Assembly: GCF_001071995.1 (NCBI RefSeq)
Contig: NZ_JVNU01000033.1
Location: 1 to 41,720 of the forward strand
DNA: 41,720 nucleotides
Direction of reading: 5' to 3'
Source: Streptococcus sp. 263_SSPC
GTDB taxonomy: Bacteria > Bacillota > Bacilli > Lactobacillales > Aerococcaceae
The position numbers and the translations under genes are program-made. Positions 32,077-39,970 of this stretch are shown here, piece by piece. Under the pieces are notes generated by a model. The model saw only the letters and a program-made list of their open reading frames with translations, was not told the DNA's origin and ran no database searches. Numbering within the stretch: the first letter of the stretch is position 1; each line of letters begins with the position of its first letter.

Positions 32077-32418
32077 ATGGAACAATTTGCAAAAGATGTA
32101 AGCCAATTTGTGGAAACAACAGCTGAGAAAGTAGAAGCGTTAATCGGTGAAGGAAAGGAAGTCGTTCTTTTCGTAGGGCGTCCAACTTGCCCATACTGCC
32201 GTCGCTTTGCTCCAAAAATTAACGAAGTGCGTGAAGCATTAGGAAAAGAAATGTACTTCATCAATTCAGAAGACAGAGCTAACGAAGCTTTAGCAGCTTT
32301 CCGTGCGAAATACAATATGCCAACAGTACCTGGTTTATTAGTTGCTCGTGGCGGCGAAGTGCGTGTGGTTTGTGACTCATCACAAAGTGTGGAACAAATC
32401 AAAGCCTTTATTGGATAA
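32077..32418 (+). CDS. Thioredoxin-family protein (CPYC active site)
   Basis: A thiol oxidoreductase-type protein. ATG at 32077 follows CGGAGGGATATC; the longer frame upstream covers the terminator and is not used. The 113-aa product has VVLFVGRPTCPYCRRFAP with Cys38-Pro-Tyr-Cys41 in the fold-typical place, and MPTVPGLLV with the cis-proline. CPYC is the active site of glutaredoxins, and similar proteins in streptococci are called bacteriocin transport accessory proteins. No bacteriocin gene is nearby. It is monocistronic between two terminators. Confidence 0.82.
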   Translation: MEQFAKDVSQFVETTAEKVEALIGEGKEVVLFVGRPTCPYCRRFAPKINEVREALGKEMYFINSEDRANEALAAFRAKYNMPTVPGLLVARGGEVRVVCDSSQSVEQIKAFIG

Positions 32419-32433
32419 TCAATGTAAAGTGAG

Positions 32434-32467
32434 ACTCTCCGTGAAAGTGATTCGCGGAGAGTTTTTG
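32434..32467 (+). terminator. Terminator after the thioredoxin-like gene
   Basis: ACTCTCCG (32434-32441) pairs perfectly with CGGAGAGT (32455-32462), with T residues after it. Confidence 0.82.
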
Positions 32468-32507
32468 CATGCAAAAAATAGTTCATTACCATATATGGTA
32501 ATGAACT
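32462..32507. repeat. Two adjacent perfect palindromes, 16 and 28 bases
   Basis: A 16-base perfect palindrome (TTTTTGCATGCAAAAA) occupies 32462-32477. A 28-base perfect palindrome with the centre CCATATATGG occupies 32480-32507. They lie between the thioredoxin-like terminator and the promoter of the DUF2130 gene (TGATAGAAT, 32538-32546). The long dyad could be an operator site for a dimeric regulator or a hairpin in RNA. No known motif is recognised. Confidence 0.7.
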
Positions 32508-32537
32508 GTTTTGGGTCTGTGCTCAAATTCGATATTG

Positions 32538-32546
32538 TGATAGAAT
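32538..32546 (+). promoter_or_regulatory. Extended -10 promoter of the DUF2130 gene
   Basis: TGATAGAAT (32538-32546) is a TG-n extended -10 box, 28 bases before ATG 32574 and 31 bases after the 28-base palindrome. No good -35 box is seen, so the dyad may replace it through a regulator. Confidence 0.45.
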
Positions 32547-32573
32547 GAAATAGAAATAAAAAGGAGGGGTTCG

Positions 32574-33893
32574 ATGAACGAAATTAAATGTCCACATTGC
32601 CAAACGGTCTTTACGATTGATGAGAACTCGTATGCAGATATTGTGAGTCAAGTACGCAATAAGGAATTTGCAGAGGATGTTCATAAGCAGTTGGAATTTG
32701 CGAAGAAACAATTTGAGACGGAAAAAGCACTCGCAAAAGAGCAAGAAAAGCGTCTGTATGATGAGGAACGTGCCAGCTTTGAACAGAAGATTCTTTCGCT
32801 TGAATTAGCATTGAAGAATGCGGATGTTAAAGAAGAAAAGAATGTGCAAGAAGCACTCCATCAAAAAGAGAAAGAATTTAGTGAGCTACAAGCAGAATTG
32901 GATCAATTAAAACAACAACTCCAATTCAAAGAAGTAGAATTGTCTCAAAAATTCCAAGAAGATTTACACGCAAAAGAACGTACCATTCTTGAACTCAAAC
33001 AAGAAAAAGAGCTGCAACAAAAGGAACAAGAAGTACAACAAACTGCCCTGAAAGAAAAATACGAATTGGAATTACGCTCGAAGAAAGATCAGTTCGAATT
33101 AGAGTTGAAGGCAAAAGATGAAGCCATTGCGTTCTATAAAGACTTTAAGGCAAAACAATCAACGAAGATGGTGGGAGAAAGCCTAGAACAACATTGCGAA
33201 ATCGAATTTAATCGTCTTCGTATGACGGCGTTTCCGCGTGCAGAATTTGGTAAAGATAATGATGCCAAAACGGGAAGTAAGGGTGACTATATCTACCGTG
33301 AATATGATGAAAATGGAATTGAAATTCTATCCATTATGTTCGAAATGAAGAACGAAAATGACGAAACAGCAACGAAGAAGAAAAACGAACACTTCTTTAA
33401 AGAGTTGGATAAAGACCGTCACGAGAAGCAATGTGAATATGCGATTCTTGTCAGTCTCCTAGAAGCAGACAATGAACTCTATAACACAGGCATTGTGGAT
33501 GTGTCATACCAATATCCGAAAATGTATGTGGTACGTCCACAGTTCTTTATTCCAATTATTACCTTGCTACGTAATGCAGCCTTAAATTCACTGCAATATA
33601 AACAAGAGTTAGCCTTGATGCGTGATCAACATATCGATATTACGCACTTTGAAGAAGACCTTGAGACCTTCAAAAAAGGATTTGCGCGTAATTATGAACT
33701 TGCAAGTAAGAAATTCCAATCGGCCATTGATGAAATCGACAAGACGATTAAGAGTCTGGAGAAGACAAAAGCCGCATTGCTTTCTTCTGAAAATAATTTG
33801 CGTTTAGCCAATAATAAAGCAGAAGACCTAACCGTGAAGAAGCTCGTGAAGAACAATCCGACGATGAAACAACGCTTTGAAGAGCTAAACTAA
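32574..33893 (+). CDS. DUF2130 coiled-coil protein with nuclease-like core
   Basis: The 439-aa protein starts with CPHC ([15 protein letters not shown]), a small zinc-ribbon-like piece. A long charged coiled coil follows (about 40-200, for example [20 protein letters not shown]). The DUF2130 core is next: [60 protein letters not shown]. The Asp and Glu-x-Lys pattern of GDYIYREYD...FEMK resembles PD-(D/E)xK nucleases. The C-terminus is again helical. ATG at 32574 follows AAGGAGGGGTTCG. DUF2130 proteins are widespread and uncharacterised. A DNA-repair or defence role is only inference. Confidence 0.82.
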   Translation: MNEIKCPHCQTVFTIDENSYADIVSQVRNKEFAEDVHKQLEFAKKQFETEKALAKEQEKRLYDEERASFEQKILSLELALKNADVKEEKNVQEALHQKEKEFSELQAELDQLKQQLQFKEVELSQKFQEDLHAKERTILELKQEKELQQKEQEVQQTALKEKYELELRSKKDQFELELKAKDEAIAFYKDFKAKQSTKMVGESLEQHCEIEFNRLRMTAFPRAEFGKDNDAKTGSKGDYIYREYDENGIEILSIMFEMKNENDETATKKKNEHFFKELDKDRHEKQCEYAILVSLLEADNELYNTGIVDVSYQYPKMYVVRPQFFIPIITLLRNAALNSLQYKQELALMRDQHIDITHFEEDLETFKKGFARNYELASKKFQSAIDEIDKTIKSLEKTKAALLSSENNLRLANNKAEDLTVKKLVKNNPTMKQRFEELN

Positions 33894-33910
33894 GTCGAAT
33901 AACAAACATA

Positions 33911-33961
33911 AAAACTCTATTACATGGAATCGATTTGGATTTCAGTAGTAGAGTTTTTTTA
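33911..33961 (+). terminator. Terminator after the DUF2130 gene
   Basis: AAAACTCTA with TAC (33911-33923) pairs with GTA and TAGAGTTTT (33945 onwards), with a few mismatches inside and a T run to 33961. Confidence 0.72.
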
Positions 33962-34038
33962 TAGGGAAATAAGTATAATATATAGATAATATATTTAAAT
34001 TCTTGTATAATTGATTCAAATAGATTGGAGGGATTGTT

Positions 34039-35184
34039 ATGAAACCAAAATTTATTCGAATCTTACTCTTATTAAGTGTCGTGATAGTTGTTTCTGCATA
34101 CTTTGTTATAAAGCAGTTTTTTCAAACTCCAACAGAAAAGCTAACCGAGTATGACTATGCTGTGACATTCTTTTCTACCCATACGAAAGGGAAAATGAAT
34201 GTTCAAAATAAGATTGTTTTTATAGATGAAACAGAAAAACAACGAGCATACAAAAGTAAAGGATTTAATGTTCCGCGACTCATGCAAGATGCTGATCAGT
34301 TTTATGGTTTTTCAAGTAGACCAGGTAAGAATATTGTCTTTAAAACATCGAAAGGATTTAGTCAGTATTCCATTAAGGTTCCAAGCGGGGACGCTTCTAA
34401 ACTAGCCGTTAGACAAGTCACAAAAGGGAAGAATGGACACATCTATGGATTCAGTGTGGAAGATGGTTTAGATGGTATTCATCGAGGCTATATTCTTTAT
34501 AAAAATGAGAAGGGTGAAGATGTTCTAACACCTAAAATCAATGTTGCAATTACTGGGATGTTAGAAACGGATTCAAAAATCTTCTATACGGGTTATGAAT
34601 TAGTGAGTGATAAATATGAACTCTTATACGTTAATGAGGCAACGAATGAAATTACATTAATCAGTGAAGACTCTGATTTTCGAGAATTATTATTGGTAAA
34701 TGGAAAAGTAATGACAGTCGGAAACCCTCATACAAGTCGCTTGGAAAAAGAGAACATAAAAGAAAAGAAGGTTAGTCTGAAAAGTGTGAATCCTTCTACA
34801 CTAGAAGTAAAAGAATTTAATATTGATTCTGAAAGAATTCTAACAGCATACGTTTTCCAGGATAGGCTTCGCGTGATTACTAAAGAAGGGAAAATGCTTG
34901 AATTTACGAGTGAACTAGAGCTTGTCGTGGAGAAAGAGGTATCGAGCTCGGAATTTACAAAATTATTTACTACGAATGGAGTTGTGGTACAAGAGGTTCA
35001 AACGTCGGCTGATAAAGTGGTCGTCCTCACAACTCCAAAAGATGCATCCACTACAGAAATGGGAACTCTTTTAGAATTTGATGCCGATACATTGGCGTTT
35101 AAAAAGAAGATTGTGATTCCAGTTTCTGGAGACGAAGAATGGAAGAATGATTATGCGAATTTTATCATTATCGAAAAACGATAA
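34039..35184 (+). CDS. Hypothetical membrane-anchored extracytoplasmic protein (381 aa)
   Basis: ATG at 34039 follows TTGGAGGGATTGTT. The N-terminus has a positively charged start and one hydrophobic segment (IRILLLLSVVIVVSAYFVIK) without a lipobox, so it is probably a membrane anchor. The rest is beta-rich with repeated sheet-like blades (NIVFKTSKGFSQYSIKV; KIFYTGYELVSDKYELLYVN; DRLRVITKEGKMLEFTSELE), resembling a beta-propeller. No catalytic motif or LPxTG sorting signal is found. I do not recognise the family. It lies alone between the DUF2130 gene and the NADH oxidase gene. Confidence 0.6.
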   Translation: MKPKFIRILLLLSVVIVVSAYFVIKQFFQTPTEKLTEYDYAVTFFSTHTKGKMNVQNKIVFIDETEKQRAYKSKGFNVPRLMQDADQFYGFSSRPGKNIVFKTSKGFSQYSIKVPSGDASKLAVRQVTKGKNGHIYGFSVEDGLDGIHRGYILYKNEKGEDVLTPKINVAITGMLETDSKIFYTGYELVSDKYELLYVNEATNEITLISEDSDFRELLLVNGKVMTVGNPHTSRLEKENIKEKKVSLKSVNPSTLEVKEFNIDSERILTAYVFQDRLRVITKEGKMLEFTSELELVVEKEVSSSEFTKLFTTNGVVVQEVQTSADKVVVLTTPKDASTTEMGTLLEFDADTLAFKKKIVIPVSGDEEWKNDYANFIIIEKR

Positions 35185-35290
35185 CTGTTCTCATTTAGAA
35201 TAAAAAATGATGAAAATGGCCATCTCTTATGTACACTTGAAAAATATTGAAATATCAATAAAAAAATAACATTTTTTAAAATGATATCGT

Positions 35291-35350
35291 TTGCTTTTTT
35301 GTCTGGTAATGTGTACGATATAGGGGTATAGATAATAATGATTCTTATCT
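35291..35350 (+). promoter_or_regulatory. nox promoter with Fur/PerR-like box
   Basis: TTGCTT (35291-35296) and TACGAT (35314-35319) with 17-base spacing form a possible promoter. Just after it lies a 21-base near-perfect dyad, AGATAATAATGATTCTTATCT cut after the twentieth base here, at 35330-35350. Its core matches Fur/PerR boxes (GATAATNATTATC type). Control by iron or peroxide of the NADH oxidase is a plausible inference. Confidence 0.55.
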
Positions 35351-35389
35351 AGCATAAAATAAACAAACAGGTTTATAGGAGGAAAATAC

Positions 35390-36748
35390 ATGAAAGTTGT
35401 AGTAGTTGGATGTACTCATGCGGGTACTGCTGCAGTTAAAACAATTTTAAATGACAATCCAGGAACGGAAGTCGTTGTATACGAAAGAAATGATAATATT
35501 TCATTCTTATCTTGTGGGATTGCCTTATACGTAGGAGGCGTGGTTAAAGACCCTCAAGGACTATTTTATTCAAGTCCAGACGAGTTAGCTTCATTAGGAG
35601 CTACAGTTCGTATGGAACACGATGTAACAAGCATCGATACTGTTGGTAAAACATTAACAGTAAAAGACTTAAAAACAGGCGAAGAAAAGACTGATTCATT
35701 TGACAAATTAGTACTTACAACTGGATCATGGCCAATTCTTCCTCCAATTCCAGGACGTGAATTAGAAAACGTTCAATTATGTAAAAACTACAACCAAGCA
35801 AAAGAAATCTTTGCTAAGAAAAACGACAAGAAGAAAATCGTTGTTGTGGGTGGTGGATACATCGGTATCGAATTAGTTGAAGCTTTTGCATTAGAAGGTA
35901 AAGAAGTAACATTAGTAGACGGTTTAGACCGTATCTTAAACAAATACTTAGACCCAGAATTCACTGACATCTTAGAAGAAGACTTACGTGCACGTGGCGT
36001 ACAAGTTCGCTTAAACGAAATGGTTAAATCATTCGAAGGCGAAAACGGCGTTGTAAACAAAGTTGTAACTTCAGGTGGCGAATACGAAGCTGACATGGTT
36101 ATCTTATGTGTTGGTTTCCGTCCAAACAACGACTTAGTGAAAGACCAATTAGAAACTATGCCTAACGGTGCAATCATCGTTAACGACTACATGGAAACAT
36201 CTGTTAAAGATGTATATGCTGCAGGAGACAGCTGTGCTGTTAACTACAACCCTAACGAAGGACATGCATACATTCCATTAGCAACTAACGCTGTACGTAT
36301 GGGTTCATTAGTAGGTAAAAACATCAACGGTCATAAAGTGAAATACCGTGGAACTCAATCAACATCAGGATTACACTTATTCGGATGGAACATTGGTTCA
36401 ACTGGGGTTAACGTAGGTAGCGCACCTCACTTTGGATTAGATGTACGTTCTGTATACGTGGTAGATAACCACCGCCCAGAATTCATGCCAACATACGAAA
36501 AAATCTACATGAAATTAGTTTACGAAGTAGGTACAAACCGTATCGTAGGTGGACAAGTAATGTCTAAATACGACTGTACAGCTTCTGCAAACACATTGTC
36601 ATTAGCAATCCAAAACAAAATGACAATCGAAGACTTAGCTTATGTAGACTTCTTCTTCCAACCAGTATTCGACCGTCCATGGAACTACTTAAACATCTTA
36701 GGACAAGCTGCTGTTGAACAAGAACGCGTATTAGCAGAAGGTAAATAA
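35390..36748 (+). CDS. nox: NADH oxidase (Nox, FAD-dependent)
   Basis: Oxidises NADH with oxygen, usually to water in Lactobacillales, and recycles NAD+ for glycolysis while lowering oxygen. The 452-aa protein has an N-terminal FAD-binding fold (MKVVVVGCTHAGTAAVKT), the redox-active Cys42 in FLSCGIALY, and a second Rossmann motif KIVVVGGGYIGIELVEA for NADH. It also has VYAAGDSCAV for flavin and a C-terminal dimerisation domain ending DFFFQPVFDRPWNYLNILG. Length is exactly that of water-forming Nox. Codon use is extremely biased (TTA, GAA, AAC, GGT), indicating very high expression. ATG at 35390 follows AGGAGGAAAATAC. Peroxide- versus water-forming type is judged from Cys42 and length. Confidence 0.93.
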   Translation: MKVVVVGCTHAGTAAVKTILNDNPGTEVVVYERNDNISFLSCGIALYVGGVVKDPQGLFYSSPDELASLGATVRMEHDVTSIDTVGKTLTVKDLKTGEEKTDSFDKLVLTTGSWPILPPIPGRELENVQLCKNYNQAKEIFAKKNDKKKIVVVGGGYIGIELVEAFALEGKEVTLVDGLDRILNKYLDPEFTDILEEDLRARGVQVRLNEMVKSFEGENGVVNKVVTSGGEYEADMVILCVGFRPNNDLVKDQLETMPNGAIIVNDYMETSVKDVYAAGDSCAVNYNPNEGHAYIPLATNAVRMGSLVGKNINGHKVKYRGTQSTSGLHLFGWNIGSTGVNVGSAPHFGLDVRSVYVVDNHRPEFMPTYEKIYMKLVYEVGTNRIVGGQVMSKYDCTASANTLSLAIQNKMTIEDLAYVDFFFQPVFDRPWNYLNILGQAAVEQERVLAEGK

Positions 36749-36762
36749 TAACTTTTAGAAAA

Positions 36763-36786
36763 GGGGATGCTTGCATCCTCTTTTTT
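36763..36786 (+). terminator. nox terminator
   Basis: GGGGATGC (36763-36770) pairs with GCATCCTC (36773-36780) with one G-T wobble; six T follow. Confidence 0.85.
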
Positions 36787-36794
36787 GATGTCTG

Positions 36795-36836
36795 AATCTC
36801 AAGATTTACTTTTAAGTAAATCTTGAGATTTTTTTT
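36795..36836 (+). terminator. Second terminator / long hairpin after nox
   Basis: A perfect 17-base stem (36795-36811 with 36814-36830) has a two-base centre and six T after it. It sits eight bases after the first terminator and gives a very tight transcriptional stop. Confidence 0.8.
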
Positions 36837-36911
36837 GTAATGCAGAGGAGTCGTTAATTTTTTAGAAAGGGTAAAAATCACTTCTTTCAACAAGAAAAAA
36901 GTAGGCAATTA

Positions 36912-36934
36912 TGATACAATAAATAAGATATAAT
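36912..36934 (+). promoter_or_regulatory. Promoter region of the BrkB-RodA gene run
   Basis: TGATACAAT (36912-36920) is an extended -10 box, and TATAAT (36929-36934) is a second possible -10. Both lie 40-70 bases before the GTG start at 36978. No strong -35 is seen. Confidence 0.4.
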
Positions 36935-36977
36935 AAGAGTATTGTGTCTAGGGTTTAAAGGAAAGGGGAGGAAGGTC

Positions 36978-37859
36978 GTGCAACGACTGAAAAAATTTGG
37001 AACAAAGCTTTGGCAAATTTTTCAAGAAGATTTAATGCATGTGAATATTGGCGTTGAATCCGCAGCGATGGCGTACTATATGTTATTATCTGTCATTCCA
37101 ATGGTCATGCTGGTTGCCAATATTCTTCCATTATTACCAATTCCTATTGATGTGATTTTTAAAACACTAGAAACGATTTTACCGGACAATATTACTGAAG
37201 TCATATTCCCAATTCTTCGGAATTACTTAGGAAACTTCAATGGGGGCGCGCTTTCTATCGGTTTGGTGATTTTATTCTGGCCAGCGTCTCAGATGTTTAG
37301 TAGTATTCAGCGCTCGTTAAACGTTTTATATGGCGCACCGGTGAGGAGAAATTTTATTTTTGAACGATTCTTTGCCGTTGTCATTGCGATGGCAGCTATT
37401 TTAATCGTATTTGCTGTATCGATTGTCTTCATCTTTGGTGAGCAAGTGTTACGATTAGTCGCAGAATTCTTCTCGCTCAATTTAGCATCGATTATTTTAG
37501 ATCTTTCATTTGTAAAATGGGGTCTCTTATTTGGAACCGTCTTTTTACTCATGAGTTTCATGTACTATTCAATTCCGAATGTGAAATGGTCATTCCTGTA
37601 TGCTTTTCCGGGTGGCTTATTCACGACAATTGGATTTGTATTGATTTCGCAATTATTCTCGATTTATATTCATTACGCGGGTCGCAATTTTACGGCCAAT
37701 GGAGCGTTTGGAACATTGATTGTATTTATGATTTGGCTGTATTTTATTGCCAATGTAATGATTTTAGGGGGCGTGTTGAACGTGATTGTTTACCGCTTTA
37801 GACAACCAAAACAAGACACTGAAGGAGTAACGGATGAAAAAGAAGAACTTAATGTATGA
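36978..37859 (+). CDS. YihY/BrkB-family membrane protein
   Basis: GTG at 36978 has GGGGAGG at 36965-36971; the longer frame upstream lacks a ribosome site. The 293-aa protein has about six membrane segments (YYMLLSVIPMVMLVANILPL; FFAVVIAMAAILIVFAVSIV; LIVFMIWLYFIANVMILGGV). It also has the family features AAMAYYMLLSVIPM, FWPASQMFSSIQRSLNVLYG and GAFGTLIVFMIWLY. YihY/BrkB proteins are conserved inner membrane proteins of unknown role, formerly and wrongly called RNase BN. The last 26 bases overlap the RodA gene start, so the genes are coupled. Confidence 0.87.
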   Translation: MQRLKKFGTKLWQIFQEDLMHVNIGVESAAMAYYMLLSVIPMVMLVANILPLLPIPIDVIFKTLETILPDNITEVIFPILRNYLGNFNGGALSIGLVILFWPASQMFSSIQRSLNVLYGAPVRRNFIFERFFAVVIAMAAILIVFAVSIVFIFGEQVLRLVAEFFSLNLASIILDLSFVKWGLLFGTVFLLMSFMYYSIPNVKWSFLYAFPGGLFTTIGFVLISQLFSIYIHYAGRNFTANGAFGTLIVFMIWLYFIANVMILGGVLNVIVYRFRQPKQDTEGVTDEKEELNV

Positions 37860-39081
37860 CGATAAAGATTCACGAATCGATTATGGCGTCATCCTTCCTG
37901 TATTATTATTAGCATTTATTAGTATTGCAACTTTATTCTCAACAACTTATTTGATTAGTGGAAACACCTCTTTAAGAATGGTACTGATGCAAGTCGTTTG
38001 GTACGTAGTGGGGGTTGTCGCAATCATTGTGATTATGCAATTTGACTCGGAGCAGTTATGGAAACTAACAACCTGGGGATATATTTTTGGACTCCTCATG
38101 TTACTGGCCGTTCTGTTCTTCTATGACCGAGCAACATTTGCCGACACAGGTGCGAAGAGTTGGTTCAGATTTGGGACCTTCTCATTCCAGCCTTCCGAGG
38201 TTGTAAAGATTTTCTATATTTTGATTTTAGCTAAAGTTGCGACTTCGCATAATATGAAGACGAAATATAAGAGTACACATACGGACTGGCAATTATTCGT
38301 GAAGTTGATTTTATGGGCTGCGCCAGCCTTAGTACTCGTTATTTTGCAAAATGACTTAGGGACAACACTTGTATTCTTAATGATTTTGGGTGGCGTTCTG
38401 ATTATGTCAGGGATTAGCTGGAAAATCTTACTTCCAATTATTATTGTGGTTGGATTAATTGGTGCGCTCCTTATTTACTTAGTAGTATATAACCGTCAAA
38501 TCTTATTAAACATTGGATTTAAAAATTACCAATTCGCACGTATCGATTCATGGTTAGATCCGTACGGCGATCAAGGCGGAAATGGATACCAATTATTCCA
38601 AAGCTTGAAGGCGATTGGGTCAGGGAAAATGCTTGGTAAAGGATTCGGAGTTTCTGATGTATATGTACCCGTTCGTGAGTCTGACTTAATCTTTGCGACA
38701 ATCGGAGAAAACTTTGGATTCTTAGGTGGTACATTCCTAATTGCTGTTTACTTTATCTTGATTTATCAAATGATTCGTGTCTGCTTCGATACGAAAAATG
38801 AGTTTTATACGTATATCGCAACCGGCGTTATCATGATGATTTTATTCCACGTGGTTGAAAATATCGGGATGACGATTGGACTATTACCATTGACGGGGAT
38901 TCCGTTACCGTTTATTTCTCAAGGGGGGTCAAGCTTGCTTGGGAATATGATGGGGATTGGACTTATTATGTCAATGCGTTATCACTTCAAGAGTACGATT
39001 TTTGAAGATGAAGATTCAGCATTTGGTGCCAACCACCAAGATGCGACAATGTTACGTTTACGTCAGGAGGATGGAAAATGA
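37834..39081 (+). CDS. rodA: RodA-type SEDS peptidoglycan polymerase
   Basis: Glycosyltransferase that polymerises lipid II during side-wall or peripheral growth. The 415-aa chain has about ten membrane segments. SEDS signatures are FQPSEVVKIFYILILAK, LVILQNDLGTTLVFLMI, PYGDQGGNGYQLFQSLKAIG, and ENIGMTIGLLPLTGIPLPFI followed by SQGGSS. The G-x-x-P-x-T-G-I-P-L-P pattern is of the RodA rather than FtsW type. ATG at 37834 follows GAAGGAGTAACGG and overlaps the BrkB gene. A cognate class B PBP is not in the window. Confidence 0.92.
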   Translation: MKKKNLMYDDKDSRIDYGVILPVLLLAFISIATLFSTTYLISGNTSLRMVLMQVVWYVVGVVAIIVIMQFDSEQLWKLTTWGYIFGLLMLLAVLFFYDRATFADTGAKSWFRFGTFSFQPSEVVKIFYILILAKVATSHNMKTKYKSTHTDWQLFVKLILWAAPALVLVILQNDLGTTLVFLMILGGVLIMSGISWKILLPIIIVVGLIGALLIYLVVYNRQILLNIGFKNYQFARIDSWLDPYGDQGGNGYQLFQSLKAIGSGKMLGKGFGVSDVYVPVRESDLIFATIGENFGFLGGTFLIAVYFILIYQMIRVCFDTKNEFYTYIATGVIMMILFHVVENIGMTIGLLPLTGIPLPFISQGGSSLLGNMMGIGLIMSMRYHFKSTIFEDEDSAFGANHQDATMLRLRQEDGK

Positions 39082-39431
39082 TTGTCTATATTCACCCAAA
39101 ATGTACGACTTGTAAAAAGGCGTTAAAGTGGTTCGAGTTAAATCATGTGACTTTTGAACAAAAGGACATTCGTGAAACTCCACCAACAGCCAAAGAATTA
39201 TTGAAGATTAAAAAAGCTCAAAACTTAGAGTGGAAGAAAATGGCGAATACGAGTGGAGAACTATACCGCTCACTTGGCCTTAAAGATAAACTTCCAGTGA
39301 TGAGTGATGAAGAAGCCGCAAAACTTTTAGCAAGTAACGGGATGCTCATCAAACGTCCGCTTGTGTTAGATAATGGGGAAGCAACTTTTGGCTTCAAAGA
39401 AGAAGTTTACGAAGAGAAATGGAAGAGATAA
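39078..39431 (+). CDS. ArsC/Spx-family protein (YusI-like)
   Basis: The 117-aa protein starts MIVYIHPKCTTCKKALKWFE with Cys9-x-x-Cys12 in the thioredoxin fold. It ends with a conserved KRPLVLDNGEATFGFKEE part containing the RPL motif of ArsC-like proteins. It does not have the Spx C-terminal features for RNA polymerase binding that I would expect, so it is probably a YusI/YffB-type oxidoreductase rather than a regulator or true arsenate reductase. ATG 39078 overlaps the RodA stop (ATGA). In Bacillus subtilis yusI is next to gcvH, the same neighbour as here. Confidence 0.82.
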   Translation: MIVYIHPKCTTCKKALKWFELNHVTFEQKDIRETPPTAKELLKIKKAQNLEWKKMANTSGELYRSLGLKDKLPVMSDEEAAKLLASNGMLIKRPLVLDNGEATFGFKEEVYEEKWKR

Positions 39432-39432
39432 G

Positions 39433-39798
39433 ATGAAGAAATATAGTGAAAATGGATTATGGATTAAACAAGACGGTTCAGAATACGTAATTGGCCTTTC
39501 ACCAAAGGGTCAAGATGACTTAGGAGATGTGAGCTTTGTGGAATTATTAAAGGCCGAAGCCGTAACTCCTGAAGATTCGATTATTAGTGTAGAAGCTGCA
39601 AAAGCAGTAACTGAATTACTTGCTCCACTAAGCGGAACAGTCGTGGCTTTCCATGATGAATTAGAAGACAATCCAGAATTCTTAAACGAATTAGCAGAAG
39701 AGAAAAACTGGATTGTTCGTTTAACAGGAGTAGATAAAGCAGAATTTGACGCCTTACTAGATGAAGACCTTCCATGTGACCAATGTGAAGTGAAATAA
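39433..39798 (+). CDS. gcvH: GcvH-like lipoyl-domain protein
   Basis: Lipoyl carrier protein of the glycine cleavage H type. ATG at 39433 starts one base after the previous stop, with GGAAGAGATAAG before it. The 121-aa chain has a lipoyl domain with Lys57 in ISVEAAKAVTELLAPLSGTV, matching the ES-V-K-A-x-x-x-I-x-x-P-x-x-G pattern of GcvH. The C-terminal end DEDLPCDQCEVK has an extra CxxC. No gcvP, gcvT or gcvL is in the window, so it may serve in lipoate relay or a stress system rather than a complete glycine cleavage complex. Next to the ArsC-like gene. Confidence 0.82.
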   Translation: MKKYSENGLWIKQDGSEYVIGLSPKGQDDLGDVSFVELLKAEAVTPEDSIISVEAAKAVTELLAPLSGTVVAFHDELEDNPEFLNELAEEKNWIVRLTGVDKAEFDALLDEDLPCDQCEVK

Positions 39799-39837
39799 AG
39801 CTACAATTATAAGTTAGTGATGAAACGTATTTACGGT

Positions 39838-39880
39838 AACGGCATAATCATAAGTATGGTTATGGCGTTTCTCTATTTCT
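39838..39880 (+). terminator. Hairpin terminator after gcvH-like gene
   Basis: A stem with one mismatch and one wobble joins 39838-39851 to 39856-39869 (AACG/CGTT, CATAA/TTATG, CAT/ATG). The tail is T-rich but interrupted, so termination may be moderate. Confidence 0.6.
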
Positions 39881-39970
39881 AATATTCTATATATCAACTG
39901 TTAGAAAATATATTAGAGAGTCTTCAAAAAAGGATACGTTAATAATAGATGTAGGCATAGGAGTAATAGG

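Noticed and set aside
32462-32507. CRISPR repeat or transposon end
   Set aside because: There is no regular repeat-spacer series and no transposase nearby; the palindromes are reported as such.
39078-39431. True arsenate reductase of an arsenic operon
   Set aside because: No arsR, arsB or acr3 is near, and the context is RodA and a GcvH-like gene.
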